From positions 1-64,000 of the forward strand of contig CACJBX010000004.1 of assembly GCA_902591755.1 (NCBI GenBank): 64,000 nt of DNA. Direction: 5' to 3'. The DNA is from an uncultured Pelagibacteraceae bacterium. Lineage in GTDB: Bacteria; Pseudomonadota; Alphaproteobacteria; Pelagibacterales; Pelagibacteraceae. Both the position numbers and the translations under genes were made by a program. The notes beneath the pieces are model-generated. The model was not told the DNA's origin and did no database searches. It saw only the letters and a list, made by a program, of their open reading frames with translations. Below are positions 12,192 through 22,169 of the stretch, piece after piece. How positions within the stretch are numbered: the stretch's first letter is position 1; the number at the start of each line of letters is the position of its first letter.

Positions 12192-12848
12192 TTGAGATAT
12201 AAGTTTCTTTTCACAATATTTGTTTCTTTTTTTATTACCCTTTTTCTTGCTCTTGGATTCTGGCAATTGTACAGACTTAATTGGAAAAACAATCTAATTG
12301 AGGAAATTGACTCTTCTCTCATGAACAATCCGGTAAAATTTGAGGCTCAGAAAATAAAAAACTTTCAAAAAATTAAATTCAAAGGAAAAATAGATAATAA
12401 GAATTTAATTTATTTATATGGACTCAGTGATAATGGGGAACCGGGTTTTAATATAATTAAAGAAGTTGATATTGAAGGAGAAAACTTTTTAATTAATCAA
12501 GGATGGATACCAAGGGACTTGAAAGGTAATTCATTTGATCTAAAACAATCAGAATACTTTGGCATTACAAAGTTAAAATCAAGTAAAAATTATTTCAAAC
12601 CTAATAACGATTTAACAAAAAATTATTGGTTTAAACTTGATGATATAGATTTAAAAAAATATACTGGCAAAACATTTTCTCCTTTTATAATTTTTATTCA
12701 AAATGGAGAACAAACAAACTCTTTTCCAATACCAAAAAAAATTTCATCAGATCTGCCTAATAATCACCTTAAATACTCTTTAACATGGTTTTCAATAGCG
12801 ATATCAATTCTTTTGATATATCTATATTTTAGAAAAAAGAATTATTAA
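12192..12848 (+). CDS. SURF1 family cytochrome oxidase biogenesis protein
   Basis: 218 aa; LALGFWQLYRLNWKN, INQGWIPRDLKG, LKYSLTWFSIAIS; TTG start at 12192; end of cox operon. Confidence 0.88.
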   Translation: MRYKFLFTIFVSFFITLFLALGFWQLYRLNWKNNLIEEIDSSLMNNPVKFEAQKIKNFQKIKFKGKIDNKNLIYLYGLSDNGEPGFNIIKEVDIEGENFLINQGWIPRDLKGNSFDLKQSEYFGITKLKSSKNYFKPNNDLTKNYWFKLDDIDLKKYTGKTFSPFIIFIQNGEQTNSFPIPKKISSDLPNNHLKYSLTWFSIAISILLIYLYFRKKNY

Positions 12849-14218
12849 TGGAATATATAAGCACAAGAGGTGATAATAAGAAATTTTCCTTTAGCGAGGT
12901 ATTTCTCAAAGGTCTTGCTGATGATGGAGGACTTTTTATACCACTGAATATCAAAAAATTTGATGAAAGCAAAATGAACGCTTTAAAAAAATTAAATTAT
13001 ATAGATCTAGCTACCGAAATTATTTATTTATACATTGGTGATTTTTTAAACAAAAAAGAATTAAATGAAATTGTTAAAAAGTCGTATTCTAATTTTAGAG
13101 AAAAGGATGTAGTAAAAATAGTTGAATTAAATCAATTAAAAATCTTAGAATTGTTTCATGGACCCACTCTTGCTTTTAAAGATATTGCAATGCAGTTAAT
13201 TGGAAATATGTATCAGCATCTCTTAAAATCAAATAACAAAACTATTAATATTGTTGTTGCAACATCTGGTGACACTGGTGCAGCAGCCATTGATGCAATT
13301 AAAGGAAAATCTAATTTAAATATATTTGTTTTACACCCAAATAATAGAATTTCCACTGTTCAAAGAAAAATTATGACTACAGTAGAGGAAAAAAACGTTT
13401 TCAATATTGCAATTGATGGAAACTTTGATGATTGCCAAAATATTGTAAAACAGATGTTTTCTGATCTCGAGTTCTCAAAATCTATAAATATGTCTGGTGT
13501 AAACTCAATAAATTGGGCAAGAATAATTGCTCAAGCGGTATATTATTTTTATGCACATTTCAAATTAGGAAAAGACAATATCTCTTTCTCAGTTCCTACA
13601 GGAAATTTTGGAGATGTCTTTGCAGGGTATCTTGCAAAAAAAATGGGATTACCAATTAATAAATTAATTGTTGCAACAAATGATAATGATATTTTGCACA
13701 GAGCCATTACAAAAGGAGATTATACTTCAAAAGAAGTCACAGAAACATTATCACCAAGTATGGATATCCAATTAGCAAGTAACTTTGAAAGATTAATTTA
13801 CTATGTAAATAATTCTAATTCTAAAAAAACTGCAGAAATAATGAAAAAAGTTAAGCTGAATTCTTATCAAATTGAAAAGAGCAATTTAGATATAATCCAA
13901 AAGGATTTTTTATCGCAAAGTTGTAATGAGACAGAAACTCTAGGAATAATTAAGAAAAATTATGAAGAAAACCATATGGTTTTAGATCCACATACCGCCA
14001 TTGGAGTAGGCGCAGCACAAAAATTATCTTTGCATGATTGTGTAGTTTTATCGACTGCACACCCATGTAAATTTCCAGATGCTACAAACAACGCAATTAA
14101 TAAACATGAAAAATTGCCGAAAGAACTTCAGCACGTACTTAATAAAAATGAGAATTTTCAAGTACTAAAGAATAGTACGGATGAAGTAAAAAAATTTATT
14201 AAAAGTAAAATTCTATAA
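12848..14218 (+). CDS. thrC: Threonine synthase
   Basis: MEYISTRGDNKKFSFSEVFLKGLADDGGLFIP; HGPTLAFKDIAMQL; VATSGDTGAAAIDA. Confidence 0.95.
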   Translation: MEYISTRGDNKKFSFSEVFLKGLADDGGLFIPLNIKKFDESKMNALKKLNYIDLATEIIYLYIGDFLNKKELNEIVKKSYSNFREKDVVKIVELNQLKILELFHGPTLAFKDIAMQLIGNMYQHLLKSNNKTINIVVATSGDTGAAAIDAIKGKSNLNIFVLHPNNRISTVQRKIMTTVEEKNVFNIAIDGNFDDCQNIVKQMFSDLEFSKSINMSGVNSINWARIIAQAVYYFYAHFKLGKDNISFSVPTGNFGDVFAGYLAKKMGLPINKLIVATNDNDILHRAITKGDYTSKEVTETLSPSMDIQLASNFERLIYYVNNSNSKKTAEIMKKVKLNSYQIEKSNLDIIQKDFLSQSCNETETLGIIKKNYEENHMVLDPHTAIGVGAAQKLSLHDCVVLSTAHPCKFPDATNNAINKHEKLPKELQHVLNKNENFQVLKNSTDEVKKFIKSKIL

Positions 14219-14635
14219 GTTTGCAGCTTCTTTGGCGATTAAATCAACTTCATTGTTAAACTTGTCTGTAGAGTGCGCCTTTACCCAATTCCAACTTATT
14301 TCAAATTCATTGGCTAAAATATCCAGCTCTGTCCAAAGATTTTTATTTTTAACTTCTTGTTTGTTCGCGGTTTTCCATCCATTTTTTTTCCAGTTATAAA
14401 TCCATTCTGTTATTCCTGACTTAACATACTTAGAGTCTGTAAAAATTTGAACTTTACTTCCTTTGGGAATTTTTTTTAATGCTTCAATTGGAGCGAGTAA
14501 CTCCATTTGATTATTAGTAGTATTCTTTTTACTTCCCTTAATCTTAGTTTTTTGTCCATTGTTAATAATTATTGCCGCCCATCCACCATTACCAGGATTT
14601 TCTAAACAGGATCCGTCAGTATAAATTTTAATCAT
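14213..14635 (-). CDS. rnhA: Ribonuclease HI
   Basis: IYTDGSCLENPGNGGWAAI; NNQMELLAPIEAL; VQIFTDSKYVKSGI; WVKAHSTDKFNNEVD. Confidence 0.95.
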   Translation of the reverse strand: MIKIYTDGSCLENPGNGGWAAIIINNGQKTKIKGSKKNTTNNQMELLAPIEALKKIPKGSKVQIFTDSKYVKSGITEWIYNWKKNGWKTANKQEVKNKNLWTELDILANEFEISWNWVKAHSTDKFNNEVDLIAKEAANL

Positions 14636-15600
14636 TGTAAGTATTCCTCAAATTTTTCTATAGAGTCATGAAACCTAAGTTTTTGTATATATTCTGATGG
14701 ATCTTTTTTTTTAATTAGAATATTTTTAGGAGTATTTAAGTAATCATAAACTCTTGTAGCCAGATATCTTAAGGCAGATCCTTTACAAAGAATTTTCATA
14801 CTCTTTTTTTCCCATGGTTTAAGTTTTCTTATACTTTCATAACCCTTGAAAAGCTTAGAAGCTTTTTTCTTATTAAACTTAAATTTATTTTTTGTTTTAT
14901 TAAAACAAAGAGAATTTATACAAATAGCAAGTTCATAAGCTTGAAAATCATAAGCTGAAAAATAAAAATCAATAAACCCTCCAAATTTTCCCTTGTGAAA
15001 AAAAATATTGTCAATGAACAAGTCCCCATGAATTACACTACTCGGTATTTTTTTTGGCCATTTTTTGCTGATATCACGAAAACTTTCCTTCATTTCTTCT
15101 TTAAGATTCTTAGGTAATTTCGAATTTTTTAATTTAATTTTATTTATAAGACCACTCATTTTAAGAGGTGAAAAGCTGTTTTTTCTTTTTAGTTTTATCT
15201 TTGTTAATTTTTTATGCATTAAACCAATTTTTTTACCAATGATTAATAAATCTTTTTCCAAAAGTTTTTTTTTATCGTTTCCCTCTAAGAAGGAAACTAA
15301 ACAAGCTTTTTTTCTTTTTAAATTAAATATATATTTTCCATATTTATTTTTAATTGGAGATGGGCATTTAATACCTTTTTTTGAAAGTGCATCCATTAAC
15401 TTCATGAAGTAGGGCAAATCCTTATTATTAACTCTTCTTTCAAAAATCGTTAAGACATATTTTTTATTCTTCGTATTGACAATATAATTTGTATTCTCTA
15501 TTCCTTTTTTAATACCCTTAAAGCTTTTAATTTTTTTAAATCCATAAATATTTTGGACATAAGAAATTTCAGCTTGATTTAACTTTGTAAATACAGCCAT
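14632..15600 (-). CDS. thrB: Homoserine kinase (aminoglycoside-phosphotransferase-like, ThrB type II)
   Basis: GIENTNYIVNTKNKKYVLTIFE; VIHGDLFIDNIFFHKGKFGGFIDFYFS. Confidence 0.9.
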   Translation of the reverse strand: MAVFTKLNQAEISYVQNIYGFKKIKSFKGIKKGIENTNYIVNTKNKKYVLTIFERRVNNKDLPYFMKLMDALSKKGIKCPSPIKNKYGKYIFNLKRKKACLVSFLEGNDKKKLLEKDLLIIGKKIGLMHKKLTKIKLKRKNSFSPLKMSGLINKIKLKNSKLPKNLKEEMKESFRDISKKWPKKIPSSVIHGDLFIDNIFFHKGKFGGFIDFYFSAYDFQAYELAICINSLCFNKTKNKFKFNKKKASKLFKGYESIRKLKPWEKKSMKILCKGSALRYLATRVYDYLNTPKNILIKKKDPSEYIQKLRFHDSIEKFEEYLQ

Positions 15601-16544
15601 TAATTGAGTTTTCCTGGAACTTTAAAAGTTACGTTTTCTTTTACTATTTCGACTTCTTGAATTTCGACATTAAATTTTTCTTTAATTTTTTCTATAAAAT
15701 TCTGAACTAAAATTTCAGGTGCTGATGCACCTGATGAAATACCAATACTATCACACTTAGAAATTTTTTCCAAAGGAACTGAACTTTCAGAATGTATTAA
15801 CTCTGAATAATCACATCCTGCCTTGTTGGCTACCTCCACGAGTCTTTTTGAATTAGAAGAATTCCTACTTCCAATCACAAAGAACATATCACACTTTGAT
15901 GCAATCTGTTTAACGGCTGCTTGTCTATTAGTCGTGGCATAACAGATATCTTCTTTATTTGGCTCTTCAATTTGTGGAAATTTTTTTTTTAAAGCATCAA
16001 TAATATCTTTTGTATCATCAACAGAAAGAGTTGTTTGAGTTACAAAAGCTAATTTTTTGCTTGATGGAATATTTAGATTTTTAACATCATCAATCGTTTC
16101 AACTAATTCTATTGACCCTTCTGGTATTTGACCCATAGTGCCAACTACTTCAGGATGATTTTTGTGACCAATTAAAAAAATATGGAAACCCGCTTTATTT
16201 AAATTTTCAGCTTCTCTATGTACTTTAGAAACCAAAGGACAAGTAGCATCTATATATTCCATTTTTAAGTCTTGAGCTTCTTTTGGAACTTTTTTTGGCA
16301 CTCCATGAGCTGAAAAAATTACTGGTCTAGTTTTGTCTTTAATTTCACTTAGTTCTTCTACAAATATTGCCCCAATTTTTTTTAAATTTTCTACTACATG
16401 CTTATTATGTACTATCTCATGTCGCACATAAACAGGCGCCCCAAATTTATTTATACTTTTTTTAACAATTTCTATTGCTCTATCAACTCCAGCACAAAAT
16501 CCTCTAGGAGCAGCTAAATATATTTTTAAATCTTTATTTTTCAT
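15600..16544 (-). CDS. ispH: 4-hydroxy-3-methylbut-2-enyl diphosphate reductase
   Basis: LAAPRGFCAGVDRAIEIV; IFSAHGVPKKV; DATCPLVSKVHREA; FVIGSRNSSNSKRLVEVA. Confidence 0.97.
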   Translation of the reverse strand: MKNKDLKIYLAAPRGFCAGVDRAIEIVKKSINKFGAPVYVRHEIVHNKHVVENLKKIGAIFVEELSEIKDKTRPVIFSAHGVPKKVPKEAQDLKMEYIDATCPLVSKVHREAENLNKAGFHIFLIGHKNHPEVVGTMGQIPEGSIELVETIDDVKNLNIPSSKKLAFVTQTTLSVDDTKDIIDALKKKFPQIEEPNKEDICYATTNRQAAVKQIASKCDMFFVIGSRNSSNSKRLVEVANKAGCDYSELIHSESSVPLEKISKCDSIGISSGASAPEILVQNFIEKIKEKFNVEIQEVEIVKENVTFKVPGKLN

Positions 16545-17448
16545 TTTTTTCTAAAAGATACTCTAATAATATATGCGGAAAGGTTAAAGACGCCAAACCT
16601 ATAAATATTACTTTTAAAATCGCGTCATCAAAAGCATAATAATTAGCTAAAAAATAAAGACTTATTATAAATAGCAATAAAGTCATTAATGTAAGCGGTA
16701 ATGCTTTTCTTAAAAACTTATAAAAACCAACTTTAAAATCATTACTATCAATTTCATATATTAGAGAAAGAGAATGTCTTACAGAGTGTAAAAAACAAAA
16801 ATAAATTGTGAAAGCAATTAATGGAGAAAGGAACACATTAAGCAATATAATATTTGTCCAATCTGCAATTAAGAATCCACCATTGTTCGATTGGACTGTT
16901 ATAATAATGTTTGCGATAAAACTTATAAATATCATTAATATTAAAAATTTACTGCTTAGAAAACCCAAGTCTAAGTTTAAGATTTGAAAAATTTCATTGG
17001 TCTTTTCATTATGAAATAGAAGGGGTGCAATAATGATTACACTTCCTTTAAATAAATATAGAAAATCGTAAACTAAACTTTTTGTGTTTTGTTCTACGCA
17101 ACTATCCTCTTTACCAAAATGATATGAAGCAACCATTAAGAATATTATTAAAACAATTTTTGGAACTATCACCCAAGTAAAAATTACTATCAATGAGACA
17201 GTTATATAAGCTAAGTAAAAGTATGACTTATTTTCCACTTTATAGATTTTCATTAATTTATAACCCTTTAGGTGATCGAGAGCTCCATGAGAAACACCTA
17301 TGATAGATATTAAAAAGAAACAGATGATAGTTTGATATTGAAATTCTATTTGCTTATTTTCAAAATATTTTGAAATTGAAATTAAAAAAATAATATTAAA
17401 TAGAAGTAAAAAAAACGAATATTTTTTATTTATTTTATATAAATCCAT
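16534..17448 (-). CDS. blh: Brp/Blh family beta-carotene 15,15'-dioxygenase (retinal-forming)
   Basis: Polytopic membrane protein with IIGVSHGALDHLKG, ASYHFGKEDS, FCFLHSVRHS, FPHILLEYL; adjacent to crtY/B/I. Confidence 0.92.
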   Translation of the reverse strand: MDLYKINKKYSFFLLLFNIIFLISISKYFENKQIEFQYQTIICFFLISIIGVSHGALDHLKGYKLMKIYKVENKSYFYLAYITVSLIVIFTWVIVPKIVLIIFLMVASYHFGKEDSCVEQNTKSLVYDFLYLFKGSVIIIAPLLFHNEKTNEIFQILNLDLGFLSSKFLILMIFISFIANIIITVQSNNGGFLIADWTNIILLNVFLSPLIAFTIYFCFLHSVRHSLSLIYEIDSNDFKVGFYKFLRKALPLTLMTLLLFIISLYFLANYYAFDDAILKVIFIGLASLTFPHILLEYLLEKNEK

Positions 17449-18506
17449 TAATTAAACAAAGCCTTTATAAAAGGCCACTTTGGCATTTTTGATATTATTG
17501 ATAAGTCTTGAAAAATATTGCTTTTATTTGAGAGAAATTTTATACTTGTTTCCGAGCTAGAATTAAAGATGTCAAAAAAAATATTTGGCATTCTTTTAGC
17601 ATTCCTTTTCAACACTTTTAGAAATATTTTATCAAGAATTTCATATTTTTTTCCGATATTATAAGTTTTTAAACTATCTAAATTTTTAACAATATATTTA
17701 CAATGTTCTTGAATATTTAAAAAAGTGTATCCAGTACTTAATCTCGTCATTTTACCTGCAGTTCCGATATTAATTTTCTTTTCACCGTTTAAATTTGTAG
17801 GATAAAATAATGGAATTTGTCCTTTTTCTTTATAAATAATTTTGTAATTCTTAATCTTAAGAATATTTTCAATATATTCCTTAATCTGAAAATCATAGTC
17901 TTTTTCTGATGGATCTTTCATATTTGATAACCAAGTTGTTTCAATTAAAGCTTTGTTTTTTGAAAACGGAAGAGTGTAAAAAAAATGAACACTATTTTTT
18001 TGGTCACAATCAAAATCCATTAAATTGATTATAGAATCATCAAATATATTCTTATCCGTTTCAATTTCATAACCTCCAAAATGTTGCCAAAGATCATTTT
18101 CATTTGAATTTATTTTAGGAACGCTATTAAATACGTATGAATTTTCTGTATTTACATCTTTCTTATTTCTGAAAAAATGAATATTTTTATTTGCTTTAAG
18201 TCTGTTTAAAGTTTTTTTGTAAAATAGACCACTGTCAATAGATTGATACGGTAGACTATCACATTCAATCTGCTTTGATTTATTGGGAATATTAATTGAA
18301 AAAGAATCCCAACTTTTAATCACACAATCTTCAAAATTATGTGGAAATGTTTTCCAAAAAGACCATGTTTTATCTCGTTGGTATTCAGTTCTAGGCTCAA
18401 TAATAGCTAAGGTTTTATCACTTAACTTGTTATTAATTTCAAGCTCATAAGCTAAGGAGAGGCCAGCGCAACCGCCACCAATTATTGTATAATCAAATTC
18501 TTTCAT
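17448..18506 (-). CDS. crtY: Lycopene beta-cyclase (CrtY type)
   Basis: DYTIIGGGCAGLSLAYEL; IIEPRTEYQRDKTWSFW; INIGTAGKMTRLSTGYTF. Confidence 0.92.
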   Translation of the reverse strand: MKEFDYTIIGGGCAGLSLAYELEINNKLSDKTLAIIEPRTEYQRDKTWSFWKTFPHNFEDCVIKSWDSFSINIPNKSKQIECDSLPYQSIDSGLFYKKTLNRLKANKNIHFFRNKKDVNTENSYVFNSVPKINSNENDLWQHFGGYEIETDKNIFDDSIINLMDFDCDQKNSVHFFYTLPFSKNKALIETTWLSNMKDPSEKDYDFQIKEYIENILKIKNYKIIYKEKGQIPLFYPTNLNGEKKINIGTAGKMTRLSTGYTFLNIQEHCKYIVKNLDSLKTYNIGKKYEILDKIFLKVLKRNAKRMPNIFFDIFNSSSETSIKFLSNKSNIFQDLSIISKMPKWPFIKALFN

Positions 18507-19341
18507 CTATATTAATTTCCAAATTAATTTCATTATGCTCTTCATTTCTGTAATAATTATCTGATTGAATAAATAATAATCTAAAAAAATCAAAAATACT
18601 TAAAATAGTTTGAATGATCTTGCCAGATTTAGTAACATAAATTTTTCCAGATTGATTATATTCCTCAATGTCTCTTTTTTTAATGATTTTATAACCAATC
18701 TCTCTATAAACTCTGCGAGCGACTAATATAGCGAAACGGCACCTCATTGGTATTTCTCTAATTGAATTAAAACAACTATTATAAAACAAATCCGCAGTGG
18801 TAATTGTATTTTTTATATTTGAAAGATCATGCTTAATATATTCTCTGTTTTTCCCTCTATCTTCTACTACATCTCTAGAAATATTTGTAAGCTGCATCGC
18901 TATCCCTAAATCAATTGCAGATTTAAGAGCTGTTTTAGATTTTACCCTAAGAATTTTCGCCATCATCAAACCTACTGTTCCAGCTACTCTATAAGAATAT
19001 ACTAGTAGCTCTCTTTTAGATTTAAATTCTATTTTTTCTTTTAAATCAGACTCAATGCCATCAAAAAGGTCGAGAACAATTTTTTCTGATACATCGAAGT
19101 TTTTAATAATGCGATGTATCTTTTTGATACTATCGTTTTCGAAGTTGTGGTTAATAAAATCATTTTTATAGTTAAGGAATTTCTTCTTTTTAATCTCTAA
19201 AGATATTTCTTCATCAGCAATATCGTCTAATATTCTACAAAAATCATATAGGTCAGATCCATTTTTATAAACATCGCTAGGCAAGAAAAATCCAGCCCAG
19301 CTAAAAGTCTTTGCATGAATTGATAAAAGATTATTTACCAT
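18493..19341 (-). CDS. crtB: Phytoene synthase
   Basis: FSWAGFFLP, YDFCRILDDIADEE, YSYRVAGTVGLMMAKIL, AMQLTNISRDVVEDRGKNREYI. Confidence 0.95.
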   Translation of the reverse strand: MVNNLLSIHAKTFSWAGFFLPSDVYKNGSDLYDFCRILDDIADEEISLEIKKKKFLNYKNDFINHNFENDSIKKIHRIIKNFDVSEKIVLDLFDGIESDLKEKIEFKSKRELLVYSYRVAGTVGLMMAKILRVKSKTALKSAIDLGIAMQLTNISRDVVEDRGKNREYIKHDLSNIKNTITTADLFYNSCFNSIREIPMRCRFAILVARRVYREIGYKIIKKRDIEEYNQSGKIYVTKSGKIIQTILSIFDFFRLLFIQSDNYYRNEEHNEINLEINIDERI

Positions 19342-20798
19342 TAAAGAATTTTATCTAAAACTTTTGCCGATGATAAAACTCCAGGCACACCAGCACCAGG
19401 ATGTGTTCCAGCACCAACAAAATATAATCCATCATAAATTTCAGACTTATTGTGAAATCTAAAATAAGCAGATTGAGTAAATTTTGGTTGAATTGAAAAG
19501 CCTGATCCAAATTTTGTGTTAAGATCTTTTTCAAAGTAGTCTGGCGTTAAGTAGAAATCCTCTATTATGTTTTCTCTTAAATTTGGAAGCAAATCCTTTT
19601 CCATTTTATCAATTACTAAATTTTTAATTTTTTCACCACTCACCGACCAATTTATATTTGACTGATTATTAGGGACTGGGACTAGAACATAAAAACAGTC
19701 ACATCCATCTGGTGCCATTGAATTATCTGTTGCTGTAGGTCGATGCAAATAATAGCTAATATCATCGTTAAGTTTTTTTTTATCAAAAATATCATCCAAA
19801 TGTTCTTTATATTTGTTACCAAATTTAATTGTGTGGTGAGCGACATCCTTATAAACTTTTTTAGTTCCAAAATAATAAACAAATAAACCCATTGAATAAT
19901 CCATTCTTTTTCTCTTAAAGTTGAAAAAAAAATTCAGATCTTTTTTATTTAATAATCTCTCATAAACATCGGGTGGATCAGCATTACAAACTACATTATT
20001 TGCAGAAATTTCATCACCATTTGCTAATCGAATACCTTTTATTGTTTTTCCATTTGAAATAATTTTGTTTACTTCAAATCCTTTTTTTATCTTTATATTT
20101 TCCTCATTCATTAAAGTTTCAAGACCCTTAATTATATTTCCAGTCCCCCCCATCGAGTAGTGAATTCCCCATTTCTTTTCTAAATATAATATCAAGCCAT
20201 AAATCGAAGTTGTTGTGAAAGGATTGCCACCCACAAGAAGAGGATGCATACTAAGAATTCTTCTTAGTTTTTCGTTTTTAACATACGAGGACACAAGAGA
20301 ATAAACTGATTTATAACTTTTTAACTTTAATAATGATGGAATTTGTTTCATCATGAAAAATGGTTTCGTAAAGGGGACATCTGAAAGTTCTAAATACCCT
20401 TTCTCAAAAATTTTTTTAGTGAAATTTACTAATTTAACATAACCTTCCAAATCATCTGGAGAAACTGCAGATATTTGTTTTTTCATTTCTTCGTCATTAC
20501 CGGAGTAATTGAATTTTGTGCCATCTTCAAAAACAAATTGATACCAAATATCCAAAGGTTTAATGTTTAGATAGTTTTTTGGATCTTTTCCAAATAGTTC
20601 GAACAACTCATATATCAAGTAAGGTGCGGTAATTACTGTAGGTCCAGCATCAAATGAAAACCCATTCTTTCTAAAAATTCTTGCTCTACCTCCTAAATCA
20701 TTTTGTTTTTCAATTAAGGTTACCTCGTGGCCTTTTGCTCTAAGCCTAAGAGCTGCAGATATACCACCAAAACCTGAACCTATGACTATGGATTTCAT
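19341..20798 (-). CDS. crtI: Phytoene desaturase
   Basis: IVIGSGFGGISAALRLRAKGHEVTLIEKQNDLGGRARIF; FSFDAGPTVIT; YFVGAGTHPGAGVPGVLSSAKV. Confidence 0.96.
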   Translation of the reverse strand: MKSIVIGSGFGGISAALRLRAKGHEVTLIEKQNDLGGRARIFRKNGFSFDAGPTVITAPYLIYELFELFGKDPKNYLNIKPLDIWYQFVFEDGTKFNYSGNDEEMKKQISAVSPDDLEGYVKLVNFTKKIFEKGYLELSDVPFTKPFFMMKQIPSLLKLKSYKSVYSLVSSYVKNEKLRRILSMHPLLVGGNPFTTTSIYGLILYLEKKWGIHYSMGGTGNIIKGLETLMNEENIKIKKGFEVNKIISNGKTIKGIRLANGDEISANNVVCNADPPDVYERLLNKKDLNFFFNFKRKRMDYSMGLFVYYFGTKKVYKDVAHHTIKFGNKYKEHLDDIFDKKKLNDDISYYLHRPTATDNSMAPDGCDCFYVLVPVPNNQSNINWSVSGEKIKNLVIDKMEKDLLPNLRENIIEDFYLTPDYFEKDLNTKFGSGFSIQPKFTQSAYFRFHNKSEIYDGLYFVGAGTHPGAGVPGVLSSAKVLDKIL

Positions 20799-20841
20799 AA
20801 CAATAATTTATATTTTTTTTCTTAAAATGTAAGAATTTATT

Positions 20842-21342
20842 TTAATTTGTGCCAGCTTTTTTCAAAGCATCTTTAGCATCTTCTAAATTTTTTTGAAATA
20901 AATTGTCGAGCTTTAATTTTTCAATTGAATTTTTAATTAAATTTTCCGAGGCAGAGAATGCAACATCAACTGAAGTATTTTTAATTTCTCGTACAGCTTC
21001 ATCCTTCATTTGTTTAATTTTGCTTAAAGATAGTTCTTTTTTGATTTTGGCCGAGTTCTCAAACTTAAGCTCTAAATCTCTCACCATTTTTTCAGAGTCA
21101 CTTTTTGCTTGATCTATAATTTTTTTACTTTCCTTGACGGCTGAGCTCAATTTTGATTGAGAGTCTTCTAATAATTTTTTTGTTTCTATTCTTAACTTTT
21201 CACTTTCATCTAATTCATTTTTTATTTCAGAGATCTTTGTGTCTAAAGCCTCATTTATTTTTCTTGGGATCTTAAAATATATTAGAACTCCAAAAAAAAT
21301 AACAAAAGATATAGCTACCCAAAAAGTTGAGTCAAATTCCAT
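20842..21342 (-). CDS. atpF: F0F1 ATP synthase subunit b
   Basis: N-terminal TM segment plus long charged coiled coil; operon position. Confidence 0.88.
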   Translation of the reverse strand: MEFDSTFWVAISFVIFFGVLIYFKIPRKINEALDTKISEIKNELDESEKLRIETKKLLEDSQSKLSSAVKESKKIIDQAKSDSEKMVRDLELKFENSAKIKKELSLSKIKQMKDEAVREIKNTSVDVAFSASENLIKNSIEKLKLDNLFQKNLEDAKDALKKAGTN

Positions 21343-21919
21343 TTGTGCCTCTGCTCAATTTTTTAAGTTCTTGTTCAACTAAAGCAGAAACTCTGCTTTC
21401 ATTTACTTCAGTTCCAATTAACCTTTTTATGACTTCGTTAGTTAAATTAGAAGCAATAAAGTTTATCTTTTTTGGTGAAGATAATTTTAACTCGATAATT
21501 TCTTTTTCAACATTTTGAATTTCTGAAGTTAAGTCCTCATCAAGTTTCATTTTTTTTTTGGTTATTTCAGAGACAACCTTTTCTCTCGCAGCCAACATTA
21601 CTTCTGTAGCTTTGTTTTTACTTTTCAAAATTATCTCATCAAATTCTTTGAGATTTTTTTCACTTTGTTCTCTTTGCTTTTCAGCCGTCTCAATATTTTC
21701 TAAAATTTGCAATCTTCTCTTTTCTAGGTTTTGACTTATTCTAGGTAAGATAAATTTAGAAAGGACTAAAAAAAGGGTACCGAAAGTTATGGTTAACCAA
21801 AAAATCTGCGATACCCAAAATTCAGGATCCAATTGGGGCATTCCTCCTTTTTCCGCACTTTTCACTGCCACAGTACAGAATGAGAAATAAAAAATATTAA
21901 GTAAAATAATTTTTTTCAC
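21332..21919 (-). CDS. F0F1 ATP synthase subunit b'
   Basis: GGMPQLDPEFWVSQIFWLTITFGTLFLVLSKFILPRIS plus coiled coil, typical alphaproteobacterial b'. Confidence 0.9.
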   Translation of the reverse strand: MKKIILLNIFYFSFCTVAVKSAEKGGMPQLDPEFWVSQIFWLTITFGTLFLVLSKFILPRISQNLEKRRLQILENIETAEKQREQSEKNLKEFDEIILKSKNKATEVMLAAREKVVSEITKKKMKLDEDLTSEIQNVEKEIIELKLSSPKKINFIASNLTNEVIKRLIGTEVNESRVSALVEQELKKLSRGTNGI

Positions 21920-21925
21920 AATAAT

Positions 21926-22153
21926 TTAAAAAGCAAATAAAATTATCAAGGCTACAACAAGTCCAAACAACCCAGTGGCCTCAGCTAATGCGAAACCCAA
22001 AAGTAAATTCGGAAATTGTTTTTGAGCTGCAGATGGATTTCTCATAGCGCCAGATAGATAGTTACCAAAAATAATACCTATTCCTACTCCTGCTCCTGCT
22101 AGAGCAATTGCCGCTAATCCTGCTCCAATCATTTTTGCTGCTTCTAACTCCAT
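21926..22153 (-). CDS. atpE: F0F1 ATP synthase subunit c
   Basis: 75 aa; GAGLAAIALAGAGVGIGIIFGNYLSGAMRNPSA and ALAEATGLFGLVVALIILF. Confidence 0.97.
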   Translation of the reverse strand: MELEAAKMIGAGLAAIALAGAGVGIGIIFGNYLSGAMRNPSAAQKQFPNLLLGFALAEATGLFGLVVALIILFAF

Positions 22154-22169
22154 ATTATCCTCCTTATGA

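Noticed and set aside
19682-19882. Minus-strand alternate-frame ORF inside crtI
   Set aside because: Overlaps the strongly supported crtI frame; no motif support.
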